NCBI RefSeq assembly: GCF_900115305.1
Contig: NZ_FOVW01000006.1
Span: forward strand, 124,001 to 188,000
Direction of reading: 5' to 3'
Length of the DNA stretch: 64,000 nucleotides
From: Algoriphagus ornithinivorans
Lineage (GTDB): Bacteria > Bacteroidota > Bacteroidia > Cytophagales > Cyclobacteriaceae
The position numbers were made by a program, and so were the translations under genes. A model generated the notes under the pieces. The model searched no databases, had not been told where the DNA came from, and saw only the letters and a program-made list of their open reading frames with translations. Shown here piece after piece: positions 36,539-45,947 of this stretch. How positions within the stretch are numbered: position 1 is the stretch's first letter; each line of letters begins with the position of its first letter.

Positions 36539-36804
36539 TTAGAATAGAACAGCATGGATGTAATCTTTGCTTGGTCTTGGAAGATATTCTATTCTCAATG
36601 GGAGAATATTTGGTTTGTAATAGAGAATGTAATCGGCTCGTTTTCTTGGTCCTCTAGCAATTAGCTTTCCCCTCACATAGATTTTACCTGCCGTTAAAGA
36701 TATTTCCTCCAAAAGTTGAGTAGTCTTATCCCACCCTACTTTTTCCAAAGCTGGAGTGATAAACTTGGTATATATATCTCTTTCTGAAAGGTCTTTTTAT
36801 TCAT
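36539..36804 (-). pseudogene. Relic of an HsdR N-terminal region (frameshifted)
   Basis: The minus frame from 36748 to 36539 reads LEKVGWDKTTQLLEEISLTA, then GKIYVRGKLIARGPRKRADY and ILYYKPNI, the typical start of type I restriction endonuclease R subunits. The homology ends before the conserved EAK and continues in unrelated residues to a stop. The first part (MNKKTFQKEIY, ATG at 36804) is in another frame: a TATATATA run has two extra bases compared with the expected KEIYTKFITPALE, and removing them restores the frame. It belongs to a different enzyme from the intact HsdR of this island. A pseudogene with high likelihood. Confidence 0.7.
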
Positions 36805-37001
36805 TTTTAAGGTTTTCTGTGGTTGAGGGGGGATTGAACGGAGTGTATATGCTGTCGTGGCTGACGATATGAAGCTTTGAATTATAAACCTTGATCTGTA
36901 TTCGTGCTTTTATTCTCTTTTTTCAGCATTGGGGCAACCATACTCTTTGGCAAGCTTTGGTTTGAGTGCTGGCTTGTGCGGCTTGACAATGTGTATGGAT
37001 G
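36805..37001. other. Noncoding stretch between island end and HsdR relic
   Basis: 197 bases, more GC-rich in parts than the surroundings. They contain no frame with homology. The plus strand near 36950-37001 has short GGC-rich words (GTGCGGCTTGACAATG) that look unlike the flanks. No clear inverted repeat or terminator was found. It might be a recombination scar at the island edge, but this is speculation. Confidence 0.3.
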
Positions 37002-38144
37002 CTAGGCGTTGGCATTGAATATTCCTTTATCTCTACATTCAGTTAAAAATTGTGCTTTTAGGAATCCATAATTCGATAGTTTATTCGTTCCTGCTTCTTT
37101 GAGCTTAAACTCTACCCATTTTGAAAAGTCAGTAACCCCCATTTCTTTAGCATTATTAAATCCATCCACTACTGAATTAAACCATTCAAGACCTTCATTT
37201 TTATGGCAACACAATGCCTTATATCTTTCCTCAATTCCAAATACTCGTTTCCATGATTCAATCTGTTCTTCATTACCTTCAGACTTAATTTCGAGGTTAA
37301 TGTCTTGAGGTTGTAAGTTTTTAATGTCCTTTGAGGTTAGTTCAACCTTGATTTCTAATTCCGGATGATTTTCAGAATAGGGATAGAAAGCCAATTGTCG
37401 ATTATCTTCTTTCTTTAGAGGATCAATTTTTTTATAGTCCTCATAAATAGGATCATCAGTTAACTTATAGGTCGAATTGCACTCATGGCACATTGGAGCT
37501 AGATTTTTGAAATTCAACGAGTTGAATGGATATAAGCCTTTTGGTAAATAATGATCATAAGCATCACGATAAGAATGGTTATTTCCTTTGATAGGAAGAA
37601 TTCCACAAAAAGGACAGACCTCTTCGTTGTTATCTGTCATAAAAGCTTCATAGTGGTCTGGTATGAGCTTTTTGGTTAATTGCCCAAAAGCGTCAAGATT
37701 AAATGGACTTTCAGGCCCATAAAGTTTTGAGTAAAATTCATTAATTGCTTTTTCAAGGCTTGGATATTTTGCCTTTATCTGAGCATAACTAATTGGTAGT
37801 TTCGACTTGTCACTGCACAAAAGTTCAATGTGGTTATTGTAATGATATAAATCAATGAGTTCAAGCTTATAAGCTTCATCAATCTTTGCGAACTCTGCAT
37901 ATATTTTTTCGATAGAACTATTAAATAAATACTCTGATTTACCTTTCTGCCCTTTTTTTGCAGTTGCAGGATCATAGTCAACATTACCAAAATCTTCATA
38001 AATCTGCTTCAAATCTGGATTTCCATTTAATTTTTCAGCATCAAATTCTCCATCTGCAAACAACCATACATCATAGAACAAAAAATCCAAGAACTCTTGA
38101 AGCTTTTCAATATCATGCTTAATGTATTTATAGGTGAACAGCAT
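37002..38144 (-). CDS. HNH endonuclease (PtuB-like) in type I restriction operon
   Basis: The 380-residue protein has a long helical N-terminal region and an HNH domain with zinc pairs CPFC (177-180) and CHEC (219-222). The metal/catalytic residues fall in DAYDHYLPKG (His198) and ECNSTYK. HNH nucleases of this type cut DNA or RNA. In Septu (PtuA/PtuB) a DNA-cutting HNH protein PtuB is paired with an ABC-type ATPase. Here the start codon overlaps the ATPase stop by one base. The family assignment to PtuB is by architecture and operon context, not by strong motif identity. The gene ends the operon, without an obvious terminator. Confidence 0.75.
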   Translation of the reverse strand: MLFTYKYIKHDIEKLQEFLDFLFYDVWLFADGEFDAEKLNGNPDLKQIYEDFGNVDYDPATAKKGQKGKSEYLFNSSIEKIYAEFAKIDEAYKLELIDLYHYNNHIELLCSDKSKLPISYAQIKAKYPSLEKAINEFYSKLYGPESPFNLDAFGQLTKKLIPDHYEAFMTDNNEEVCPFCGILPIKGNNHSYRDAYDHYLPKGLYPFNSLNFKNLAPMCHECNSTYKLTDDPIYEDYKKIDPLKKEDNRQLAFYPYSENHPELEIKVELTSKDIKNLQPQDINLEIKSEGNEEQIESWKRVFGIEERYKALCCHKNEGLEWFNSVVDGFNNAKEMGVTDFSKWVEFKLKEAGTNKLSNYGFLKAQFLTECRDKGIFNANA

Positions 38145-39916
38145 TACTTCATGTTGATTTGATCAAGGATTTCATTAATAAAAAGAACACGTTCGACTGA
38201 CTCACCAATCTCGTTTTTAACTCGTCTTAATAAAGCTTCTTTATCTTGTGAGGTCTCCAACTCCTTTCTTAACTCGTCAATTTTGCTATTTGCATAAGCT
38301 CCAATGGTATCTGGCTTGTTGTAAACTTTAATTGTGATTTTATTTACAGACGAACCCAAAGTTTGAAAATCTGGGAACCGATTAGAAACTTTCTTTGATC
38401 CTTGATCCTTCTCAAATATGTGGACATACTTTGATTCGCTGTCTGAAACTAAATAAGGCGAATGAGTTGTAATTAGCATCTCTCGCATGACATCTTTTGA
38501 TTGAGAAAAACAATGTCTGAGATTTGAGATGAACTTTGCTTTCCAGTCAGGGTTAAAATGCGTTTCAGGTTCATCTAAAAGAAATAACGCATTTTCATTT
38601 TTGAAAAGTAAACACAAACCTAAAGAATGCAGAAATTGATGCTCACCATCAGAAAGTTGTTTTGTAAAAAGCGACTTTTCCAGTCCTTTCTTTTTTATCC
38701 ATAGGTTCTTGAACCGCAACACTCTGTCATCTTCAAGAGAATTTGGATAGATATCATGGTTAATGAAAATATTTTTAGATTGGTAAACTCTCTTTTTGTC
38801 CTTTTCATCAACTACATATGCGTTCAATTCTAACAACAACTGGAACAGTTGAAATAATTGGAGAGGGTTATCGGCAAAATGAAATCTAAAGGCTTCTTTG
38901 GTAGCTTCGGTTACTTTGAAATCAAGGACTAAATATTCTCGCCCTTCTTCATAATTTTCTAGTTCTATGTATTGATGTTCAAAACAGGTAGCACATTTTT
39001 TAAGTGCCTCAATGCTTCTTTTTAAGTTAGAGGTTAGTTCTGTTAAATGTCGTTTTTCTTCATGCAACTCTTCAATTGTGATTTCTTTATCTCTTAAAAT
39101 ATCTTCATGTAGCTCCAGATAGCGATCTTGGCAGATAATTAGGCGAAACTCATCAATATCTTCTAACTCTACATTCTCTAATAATGGGGCTAATTTATCA
39201 TTTTCTGAGGTTGGTTCATGCATGAGAAGATTTGCTAATAGAATGGCTTGGCTAAACTCTTTATCCAAATAGATAAGTCTACCTTCTGGTTTTGGAGGAT
39301 AACCATATGGCTCTTCAAAACGAAGTTTATCAGCATATTCATCATAATGAAGAAATCTGGTCTTGAAGAATGGCAAACTCAACAATTCATTTTCACCCGA
39401 GGAATATCCGAGAACATACTTAGGTAGTAATCTTTGAACTTCTTTTTTACTGAGATCCTCGTTTTTAGATGAATATTCATCTCTATTTAACCACGTTACT
39501 AAAGGTTTTTGTCCAGCTTGTTTTTCTATGAGAATGTGTGCTTTCGTGTCGTTGAAAACAACTTTTGGAGTTTCATCAAAAGTTTTATCAATCAATCTAA
39601 CTGGCACGGGAATAAAATATTCAAGTTCAAAAGCATCAACTACTCCGACTGTATTGTCAAACCCTTTTTCATTTTCTTCATCCTTTAAAAATCCATCAGG
39701 TAAATAGTCATTGTACATGCAGTCCAAATGGTAGAAAATATTGGACAAGGCTTCAAGAATGTTTGACTTGCCACTACCATTTCGCCCTGCAAGAATATTA
39801 GGATTAAATTCATGTGAATGCTTGTAGTCAAAATCTCTAAGAAAGTAGATTTCAAAATCTTTTTGTAAAGATCTAAACCCCTGTTCATCCGTTATTTTAA
39901 GGCGAATGAGTTTCAT
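38144..39916 (-). CDS. Restriction-system-associated AAA/ABC-type ATPase (PtuA-like)
   Basis: This 590-residue ATPase has the SMC/RecF-type head: Walker A GRNGSGKS (44-51), ABC signature LSDGE (421-425), Walker B ALFLLDEPETHFNP (444-457) and H-loop THSPY (484-488). The middle holds a coiled coil (about 280-310) and the segment GYSSGENELLSLPFF. This pattern is known in Bacteroidota as a restriction system-associated AAA family ATPase next to type I systems. Together with the HNH gene it resembles Septu PtuA. It shares a 4-base ATGA overlap with hsdS and a 1-base overlap with the HNH gene. The function, probably sensing or assembling the nuclease, is inferred. Confidence 0.85.
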   Translation of the reverse strand: MKLIRLKITDEQGFRSLQKDFEIYFLRDFDYKHSHEFNPNILAGRNGSGKSNILEALSNIFYHLDCMYNDYLPDGFLKDEENEKGFDNTVGVVDAFELEYFIPVPVRLIDKTFDETPKVVFNDTKAHILIEKQAGQKPLVTWLNRDEYSSKNEDLSKKEVQRLLPKYVLGYSSGENELLSLPFFKTRFLHYDEYADKLRFEEPYGYPPKPEGRLIYLDKEFSQAILLANLLMHEPTSENDKLAPLLENVELEDIDEFRLIICQDRYLELHEDILRDKEITIEELHEEKRHLTELTSNLKRSIEALKKCATCFEHQYIELENYEEGREYLVLDFKVTEATKEAFRFHFADNPLQLFQLFQLLLELNAYVVDEKDKKRVYQSKNIFINHDIYPNSLEDDRVLRFKNLWIKKKGLEKSLFTKQLSDGEHQFLHSLGLCLLFKNENALFLLDEPETHFNPDWKAKFISNLRHCFSQSKDVMREMLITTHSPYLVSDSESKYVHIFEKDQGSKKVSNRFPDFQTLGSSVNKITIKVYNKPDTIGAYANSKIDELRKELETSQDKEALLRRVKNEIGESVERVLFINEILDQINMK

Positions 39917-41364
39917 GACCTGATTTTGAAAACTATTTGCTTATCCTTCTCATCGAGTTCCTGAACCAATAAGGATTCATTGCCTTCCAAAGATTTGAAA
40001 ACAAATTCTTTCACACCTTCATACGGAACATAAACACCACGATCTGCAATGGCAGATTCCAACTGTTTGAATGAAAAGGAAATATTCTCAAAATCTTTTC
40101 TAATGATTTCGTCAATATGAACTTGATAATCTTGAAGTTCTACTTTGCCTTCCCATCTTGGGTCACCTATTGGTTCCATTTCTGGTTTTTCTTGTGTACT
40201 ATCTTCCATATCTGAAATATCTACTTTACTTAAATCCAATTCTCCTTTGAATGCCCTTTGACTAAGACTGCCATACAGGTTTTGGAGCTCTTTTAAACTT
40301 GATTGAAATTGAATCTTGATTTTTTCGACTTTAAGCACAATTTCATCAAATTCTAATTGTAGCTCAACAGGTGGTTGTGGTACTTTGAAGTTTCTAAGAA
40401 TGTTTAAGTTAATATTCTTTTGTGCAGCAGAAGGTGCATTTTTCTCTAGAATTCTTTGAAAGAAGGAGAATAGATGATGAACATATAAATTCGTTGCCTC
40501 TTTTGGATCAACAACAAACCCAACCACGCTATCAGGAAAGCAAGCGTTGAACGCAAGGATGCCCGTCTTGGCAATATTCGCGGCAATCGTGATACAAAGT
40601 GTACCTGCTGGCCACATCTTACTTTGTTTTAGACCTAATTCTGAATAAGTCTGTTTATATGTTGCAATGTATGTTCCTGAATTAGCAACATCACCAGTTT
40701 GTACCAGAGGATAAGGACCATTAAGTAGTTTGGGAGCGTTTCTAGGTCTATGCTTAGAAACACCCCTGTCGATTGTTCCAAATTTGGATAAAGAGACCAT
40801 TTCCCATTCTTTTTCGTTTCGAACAGGATCCCCAAACATCTCCAAAAAGGTCGATCTCAACAACTCATCCAATAAGCCAATACTATCTTTTCGCTTTTGA
40901 ATTAACGCTTCACATTCGGAAAGGATTTTTGCTATGCGTTTTTGGTCTTCAATCGTAGGTGGCAGCGGAATAATTATTTTTTCCAACTCTCTGCGAGTTA
41001 ATTTACCTCTGGTTGTTCCTGTAATGTATTTATTAAGATTGGCATGGTTTAGATAGAAATAAAGATATTCTAAATGTGCTTTTCCATTTTCTTTAAGAAC
41101 ATGAGCATGGTTGTTTACCCAGCATTTTTCATTGACAATATAAGAGCATCTTTCTTGACTTCCCCAACTGCCACCATCTTCCGCTATACATAAAATTTTT
41201 TCATCAAAAATATATTCATCTATATAGTCCAGAATATTGTTTGCTCCAAAATATGGGTACAGGCCAATTTTCTTCTTTTCTGAACGCTCCCTTGAATTTA
41301 GTGGAACACGTTTGTTGTCTAAATTGAAGGTAAGATTTCCTAATGTTTCGTAAATGAACTTCAT
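39913..41364 (-). CDS. hsdS: Type I restriction specificity subunit HsdS with C-terminal extension
   Basis: HsdS gives a type I restriction system its two-part DNA target. Two target-recognition domains are seen (about 1-140 and 190-330), each followed by the conserved helical spacer (IEDQKRIAKILSECEALIQK and ELQLEFDEIVLKVEKIKIQF). The first domain starts very close to the N terminus. The protein is 483 residues long, against about 400-450 usual, because of a C-terminal extra part (about 395-483) with the acidic linker DMEDSTQEKPEMEP and a small domain ending in QELDEKDKQIVFKIRS. It overlaps hsdM and the ATPase gene by four bases each. Confidence 0.9.
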   Translation of the reverse strand: MKFIYETLGNLTFNLDNKRVPLNSRERSEKKKIGLYPYFGANNILDYIDEYIFDEKILCIAEDGGSWGSQERCSYIVNEKCWVNNHAHVLKENGKAHLEYLYFYLNHANLNKYITGTTRGKLTRRELEKIIIPLPPTIEDQKRIAKILSECEALIQKRKDSIGLLDELLRSTFLEMFGDPVRNEKEWEMVSLSKFGTIDRGVSKHRPRNAPKLLNGPYPLVQTGDVANSGTYIATYKQTYSELGLKQSKMWPAGTLCITIAANIAKTGILAFNACFPDSVVGFVVDPKEATNLYVHHLFSFFQRILEKNAPSAAQKNINLNILRNFKVPQPPVELQLEFDEIVLKVEKIKIQFQSSLKELQNLYGSLSQRAFKGELDLSKVDISDMEDSTQEKPEMEPIGDPRWEGKVELQDYQVHIDEIIRKDFENISFSFKQLESAIADRGVYVPYEGVKEFVFKSLEGNESLLVQELDEKDKQIVFKIRS

Positions 41365-42956
41365 TGTATTACCTTCTTTAATTCCTCAAGCGAACTTATT
41401 ATTTGATTTTCAAGACCATTTTCTCCTATAAGCTTTTCTAATATTTCATGTGGATTTTCATATTCAATCTCGTCAAAAACCTCATTTCGATATTTTGAAT
41501 AACTTAAATCATAATCTGCTTCTACAATTTCCTCTTTTGGAACAAAGAAGTGTTTGCCTTCACGTGCATCTTCCTGTCGCGGGTCTCTATTCTTGAATTG
41601 AGTTATGATATCCTGTAAATCACCATATCCGCCTATTTTGGCGCGTTTGTCATCTAAAGTGTATCCATCAGATTCCATGTCATAAAACCAAACGTTTTCG
41701 GTCTCACCTCCTTTCGTAAAAACAAGAAGCGCGGTACTCACACCAGCATAGGGTTTAAAAACACCACTCGGACAAGTAACAACGGCTTTCAACTCGGCTT
41801 GCTCAATCATTAATTTTCTTGCCTCAACAAAAGCACCGCTTGTACCAAACAATACGCCTTGCGGAACTACAATTCCAGCAGTTCCTCCCATTTTAAGCAT
41901 GTTGAAAATACGCTCAATAAAAAGCAGTTCTGTTTTAGTCGTTTTTAATTGGAGCTCTTCATGGATATCACCCTTATCAATATTTCCTGTAAATGGAGGG
42001 TTGGCAAGCACAATGTCATATTCAGAAGTTTCGTGATAGCTTTTACTAAGCGTGTCTTTGTAATCAATTTGAGGATTATCTATTCCATGCATCATGAGGT
42101 TCATTAACCCTAAACGCACCATAGTAGAATCTATATCATATCCGTATAAACTCTTACCCAATATTTCTTTTACGTCCTCAGTTAGCAGCGCACTCTTACT
42201 GTTTCGGATAAAACCATCTTCATCAGGAGTTCTTTTATCTTTTTCCTTATCAAGCTGAGTTACCATGTATTGATATGCACCTAACAAAAAGCCACCAGTT
42301 CCACAAGCAGGATCAGCTACCTTTTGACCCAATTTTGGATCAACCAAATCCACCAGTAATTTGATGATATGTCTTGGTGTTCTGAATTGTCCATTTTTAC
42401 CAGCTGAAGCAATCTCACTTAGGAGCATTTCATACACATCCCCTTGAATATCCTGAAAATCTTGTCCCTTCTCATTAGAGTCCTTTTCCATCTCTTCGTA
42501 TATCTCATCAATGGAAGAAATAGCCTCCTTTAGCAAAGATGGTTTTGGGATAATAAACACTGCATTGACCATATGCTGGGCGAAAAGAGAATCCTCTTTA
42601 TCAAGTTTTTTTAGAAATGGGAACACAGCTCTTTGAATATGTGCCAACATTTCATCAGACGGTAGTCGCTTAAACTGGCTCCATCTTAAGGTTTGTTTTT
42701 CAATACCATTCTGCTGTTTTTCTTCATCCTCTTTGGTAAGGTAGAAAGTACCTTCGAATTTTGAGACATAAGGTTCTCCTGTAAATTCCGCATTTGCAAG
42801 AGCCTCTAAGTCATTTTCGTCCATTTTCTTCATGAACAGCAAATAGGTTATTTGCTCAATTGCAGTTAGAGGATTTGATATTCCACCACTCCAGAACTTG
42901 TTCCAGAGATCATCAATCTTTGCTGCTATTTGTGGATTGCTATTTATTAAGCTCAT
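41361..42956 (-). CDS. hsdM: Type I modification methyltransferase HsdM
   Basis: HsdM makes N6-methyladenine at the target. The N-terminal helical domain (1-150) leads to GQFRTPR (189-195), the S-adenosylmethionine motif DPACGTGGF (215-223) and the catalytic NPPF (319-322). The 531-residue length is normal. Its start overlaps the hsdR stop by one base and its stop overlaps the hsdS start by four bases. This coupling should fix the R:M:S ratio (inference). Confidence 0.95.
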   Translation of the reverse strand: MSLINSNPQIAAKIDDLWNKFWSGGISNPLTAIEQITYLLFMKKMDENDLEALANAEFTGEPYVSKFEGTFYLTKEDEEKQQNGIEKQTLRWSQFKRLPSDEMLAHIQRAVFPFLKKLDKEDSLFAQHMVNAVFIIPKPSLLKEAISSIDEIYEEMEKDSNEKGQDFQDIQGDVYEMLLSEIASAGKNGQFRTPRHIIKLLVDLVDPKLGQKVADPACGTGGFLLGAYQYMVTQLDKEKDKRTPDEDGFIRNSKSALLTEDVKEILGKSLYGYDIDSTMVRLGLMNLMMHGIDNPQIDYKDTLSKSYHETSEYDIVLANPPFTGNIDKGDIHEELQLKTTKTELLFIERIFNMLKMGGTAGIVVPQGVLFGTSGAFVEARKLMIEQAELKAVVTCPSGVFKPYAGVSTALLVFTKGGETENVWFYDMESDGYTLDDKRAKIGGYGDLQDIITQFKNRDPRQEDAREGKHFFVPKEEIVEADYDLSYSKYRNEVFDEIEYENPHEILEKLIGENGLENQIISSLEELKKVIQ

Positions 42957-45751
42957 TATGCTGCGAATTTTTCCGTTAGTGTTAATAATTCTTTTATTTC
43001 CCCTGGGCTAAAAATGCCTCTTACGCCTTTCGGATGAATAATCGTGAAAGGAGCATGGATTAAATCCCTCTTTTCAATATTCCCTCTTTCTATAATGTAA
43101 TCTCGCATCAGGTGCAAAAACTCAATTTGGCGAGTAGTCAATTGCGTATGTTCTTGTATAAATTGTTGAACTGCCTTACTGACCTGCTCATCAAAACTTT
43201 CTAGTATCTCAATACCCAAAATATGCTTGATGAACTGAATGAATTTTGCTTTTTGATGTTTGTAAACTTTGCGAAGCAAAGATTCAGTAATGTGAGGGTC
43301 TTCTTCATGAAGCTCCTCAGCAAGAAGATTTGTTTCTTCTTCTGAAATTATCTCACCAGCTTGGATTTTTTGCAGGATTGGGTTTTGCTTGGTAAGTTCT
43401 GCAATTTTTGCCTCTACCATTTCACGATACTTTGATATGCTCACAGCTTCATTCTGTGGGCCAAACTCTACCATTTCTTTGGTTTTCAACACATCAGAAA
43501 GATTCAGTTTGGCAGGGCCTTCATTTGTTAATTGTACTTCTCTAAATTTTATTAAAGGAGCAATAATTTCAGCAATTTCATCAAATCCAGAATCTTGAAT
43601 GACTGACCAATAATGATTTGAAAGAATTTGTTTAATGAATGAAGCATGCCTTGCTACAATATTTACTGATAAAGGCAGCTCGCTCACCTGATTGATGATA
43701 TTTTCTTTGAGAGCATCAAATTTTTCAGACTCTTCTGCTAAATGGGCAAGAGAGGTTTCTAAAACATCCTTTTGAAATCTCATGGATTTAAAGTCGGTTT
43801 GAGAAACAGTTCTGAATAATGGTTTAATAGTGTGCCTTAAAAATTCCAACTTTTCAGGCGTCAAATGATTCCAGAAAGAGTCATTCTCAATTTTTGCTAA
43901 ATCAGCTCTAGAGTCTTGTATTACCACTGATTTTTTAGGTAGTTCTGCAATTTGTTCTCTGAGAAGTGTTATTTCCTTTTCTGAAATATCTTCACGATTT
44001 TTATCTAGTGCCTTTTCAATTTTATCAATTCTAAAACCCACAAAACGAACAGGTAAGGGAATTTGACTTTTAAGTTCTTTCCCTTTTGGATTCAGTTTGA
44101 AGTATTCAAAATTATCCCAACAATCCATAATCAGGAACACATCCTTTTCAGGACACCAGGGTTTTATTTTAGCAGGTTCTAACAACCTTGTTCCCCGTCC
44201 AATCATTTGCCAAAACTTAGTGTAAGAATACACAGGTTTTGCAAATACAAGATTCACCAATTCTCTAACATCAATTCCAGTATCTAACATGTCAACACTC
44301 ACAGCCACCCGTGGCATATCATTGTGAGTAAATTGATGCAGAAGACCACCTTTGCCGTACACTCTTGGGTCATCAGAAACCATCACTTTGGCTAACTCTC
44401 CATGATATTCAGGATACAGCGCATCAAAAATCTGTTCAATACGTCTGGCGTGTGCCTTAGTAGCACAAAAGAAAATGGTTTTTCCAGGAAGTACACCATT
44501 TGGGTCTTTGATGCATTCCTCCATAAATTCTTTTACAATAGTCACGTTAGTACCTTTGTTCGTAACGGACTTTTCTAAGTCTGTTCCTTCAAAATTGATC
44601 TCAGCAACTTCTTTGCCCTCCAAAATCAACTTTTTTTGATCTTCAAGACTTATGGTGCGTTTACTTATTCCTTCTGCCTGAAATTTGGTTTGAATTTTCA
44701 TTACTTGAAAACTACTCAGGTAAGGAGGAATATTATTTACCGCTTCCTCATAGGAATATGCAAAAGTTGGAAGCCCATCTTCACAATTGAAAAGTTCGAA
44801 AGTGTTGTGATCAATTACATCTGTGGGTGTAGCTGTTAATCCAAGTGTGATGGTGTTAAAATAATCTAGAACTTCTTGGTATGTGTTATAAATAGAACGA
44901 TGACTTTCATCTACGACAATCAAATCAAAAAAGTGAGGCGATAAACTATTCTTTTCCTCTCGGATAATATTCAGCATTGTGGGATAAGTAGTAACGTAGA
45001 TTCTCCTGTCTTTAGCTATTGACTTTTCACCAACCTTTGGCCATCTGGGCTCATTAGGTAAATGTTCTTTGAATGCATCCAATGCTTGATTTCGAAGAGC
45101 AATCCTATCAACCAGAAATAAAACCTTTTCAGCCCAACCAGCTCGCATTAGCGCATCAACCAATGCAATACAGGTTCTGGTTTTACCTGTCCCTGTCGCC
45201 ATGACGAGAAGAAATTTACTTTTCTTCTGCTCCATGGCTTCCATAACTGAACGAATAGCGTGGATTTGATAATCCCTTCCCGCAATTGAAGTGTTAATCA
45301 ATTCTGATGCAAGGGGCTTTCTATTTCTTCTAATATATTCGTATCGTTCGAGATCGTCTCTAGTAGGAAAGCCAATTACCTTTTTGGGTGGATAATTTCC
45401 CAAATCCCAAAAGAATATATCATGCCCATTAGTGTAAAAACAAAATGGCAATTCTCCACCATGTTCCTTTTGAATATTGTAGCAATATTGTTTAGCTTGT
45501 TCACGACCTATAGCGGCATCAGTAAAGGTTTTTTTTGCTTCAACAACGGCAATTGGCTTTCCATTTTTACCGAGTAACACGTAATCAGAGAATTGGTGAC
45601 CTTGATAAGGTGTTAAAGGCTCATTAACACCATCAGGAAGATCAACCTTTATATCAAATTCAGAAATGACTTGAGTTTGGTCATGGATATTCCAGCCAGC
45701 TTGATAAAGCTGTTTGTCAATTAAATCTTTTCTAGTTTGAGCCTCGTTCAT
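42956..45751 (-). CDS. hsdR: Type I restriction endonuclease HsdR
   Basis: HsdR carries nuclease and DNA translocase. The 931-residue protein has a PD-(D/E)xK nuclease near the N terminus (Asp56, then EAK at 71-73 in IAVVEAKK), the helicase P-loop ATGTGKT (185-191), DESH (281-284), TATP and the motif VI-like QMIGRGTRL. The C terminus has the EcoEI R-type domain, so it belongs to the shorter EcoEI-like class. The start ATG at 45751 is one base after the stop of a decayed XRE regulator. No promoter of its own is seen within the decayed regulator. Confidence 0.95.
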   Translation of the reverse strand: MNEAQTRKDLIDKQLYQAGWNIHDQTQVISEFDIKVDLPDGVNEPLTPYQGHQFSDYVLLGKNGKPIAVVEAKKTFTDAAIGREQAKQYCYNIQKEHGGELPFCFYTNGHDIFFWDLGNYPPKKVIGFPTRDDLERYEYIRRNRKPLASELINTSIAGRDYQIHAIRSVMEAMEQKKSKFLLVMATGTGKTRTCIALVDALMRAGWAEKVLFLVDRIALRNQALDAFKEHLPNEPRWPKVGEKSIAKDRRIYVTTYPTMLNIIREEKNSLSPHFFDLIVVDESHRSIYNTYQEVLDYFNTITLGLTATPTDVIDHNTFELFNCEDGLPTFAYSYEEAVNNIPPYLSSFQVMKIQTKFQAEGISKRTISLEDQKKLILEGKEVAEINFEGTDLEKSVTNKGTNVTIVKEFMEECIKDPNGVLPGKTIFFCATKAHARRIEQIFDALYPEYHGELAKVMVSDDPRVYGKGGLLHQFTHNDMPRVAVSVDMLDTGIDVRELVNLVFAKPVYSYTKFWQMIGRGTRLLEPAKIKPWCPEKDVFLIMDCWDNFEYFKLNPKGKELKSQIPLPVRFVGFRIDKIEKALDKNREDISEKEITLLREQIAELPKKSVVIQDSRADLAKIENDSFWNHLTPEKLEFLRHTIKPLFRTVSQTDFKSMRFQKDVLETSLAHLAEESEKFDALKENIINQVSELPLSVNIVARHASFIKQILSNHYWSVIQDSGFDEIAEIIAPLIKFREVQLTNEGPAKLNLSDVLKTKEMVEFGPQNEAVSISKYREMVEAKIAELTKQNPILQKIQAGEIISEEETNLLAEELHEEDPHITESLLRKVYKHQKAKFIQFIKHILGIEILESFDEQVSKAVQQFIQEHTQLTTRQIEFLHLMRDYIIERGNIEKRDLIHAPFTIIHPKGVRGIFSPGEIKELLTLTEKFAA

Positions 45752-45752
45752 G

Positions 45753-45947
45753 TTAACTCTTTTTTGAGACTATCAATTCTTTTATGTCTACATCCAAAAT
45801 GTTGGCTATTTCATTTAGAATTTCAAGTCTTGGTTGTTGCCTGTTTTGCACATATCCATTCACCATATTATAACTCTTGCCAAGTTTCTGCGCTAATCAA
45901 GTTTGCTAATTTTCTTTTTCCTCAAGCACTTATTTCATTCGGTTCAA
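45753..45947 (-). pseudogene. Decayed XRE-family regulator with three in-frame stops
   Basis: Reading the frame that ends with TAA one base before hsdR gives LNRMK, stop, VLEEKEN, stop, QT, stop, then LAQKLGKSYNMVNGYVQNRQ and QPRLEILNEIANILDVDIKE. This is a 64-codon Cro/C1-type helix-turn-helix protein of the kind found upstream of type I systems. The three stops are TAA, TAG and TGA. Each can come from a sense codon by one substitution (for example GAA, AAG, TGG), and the codon frame is otherwise intact. The start may be the TTG at 45947. A fully active product is not possible without readthrough. Confidence 0.8.

Noticed and set aside
36950..37020. Possible integron attC-like site at the HNH gene end (GTTGGCA word)
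   Set aside because: Only one end-like word was found, part of it is coding for the HNH protein, and there is no matching inverted arm or integrase.
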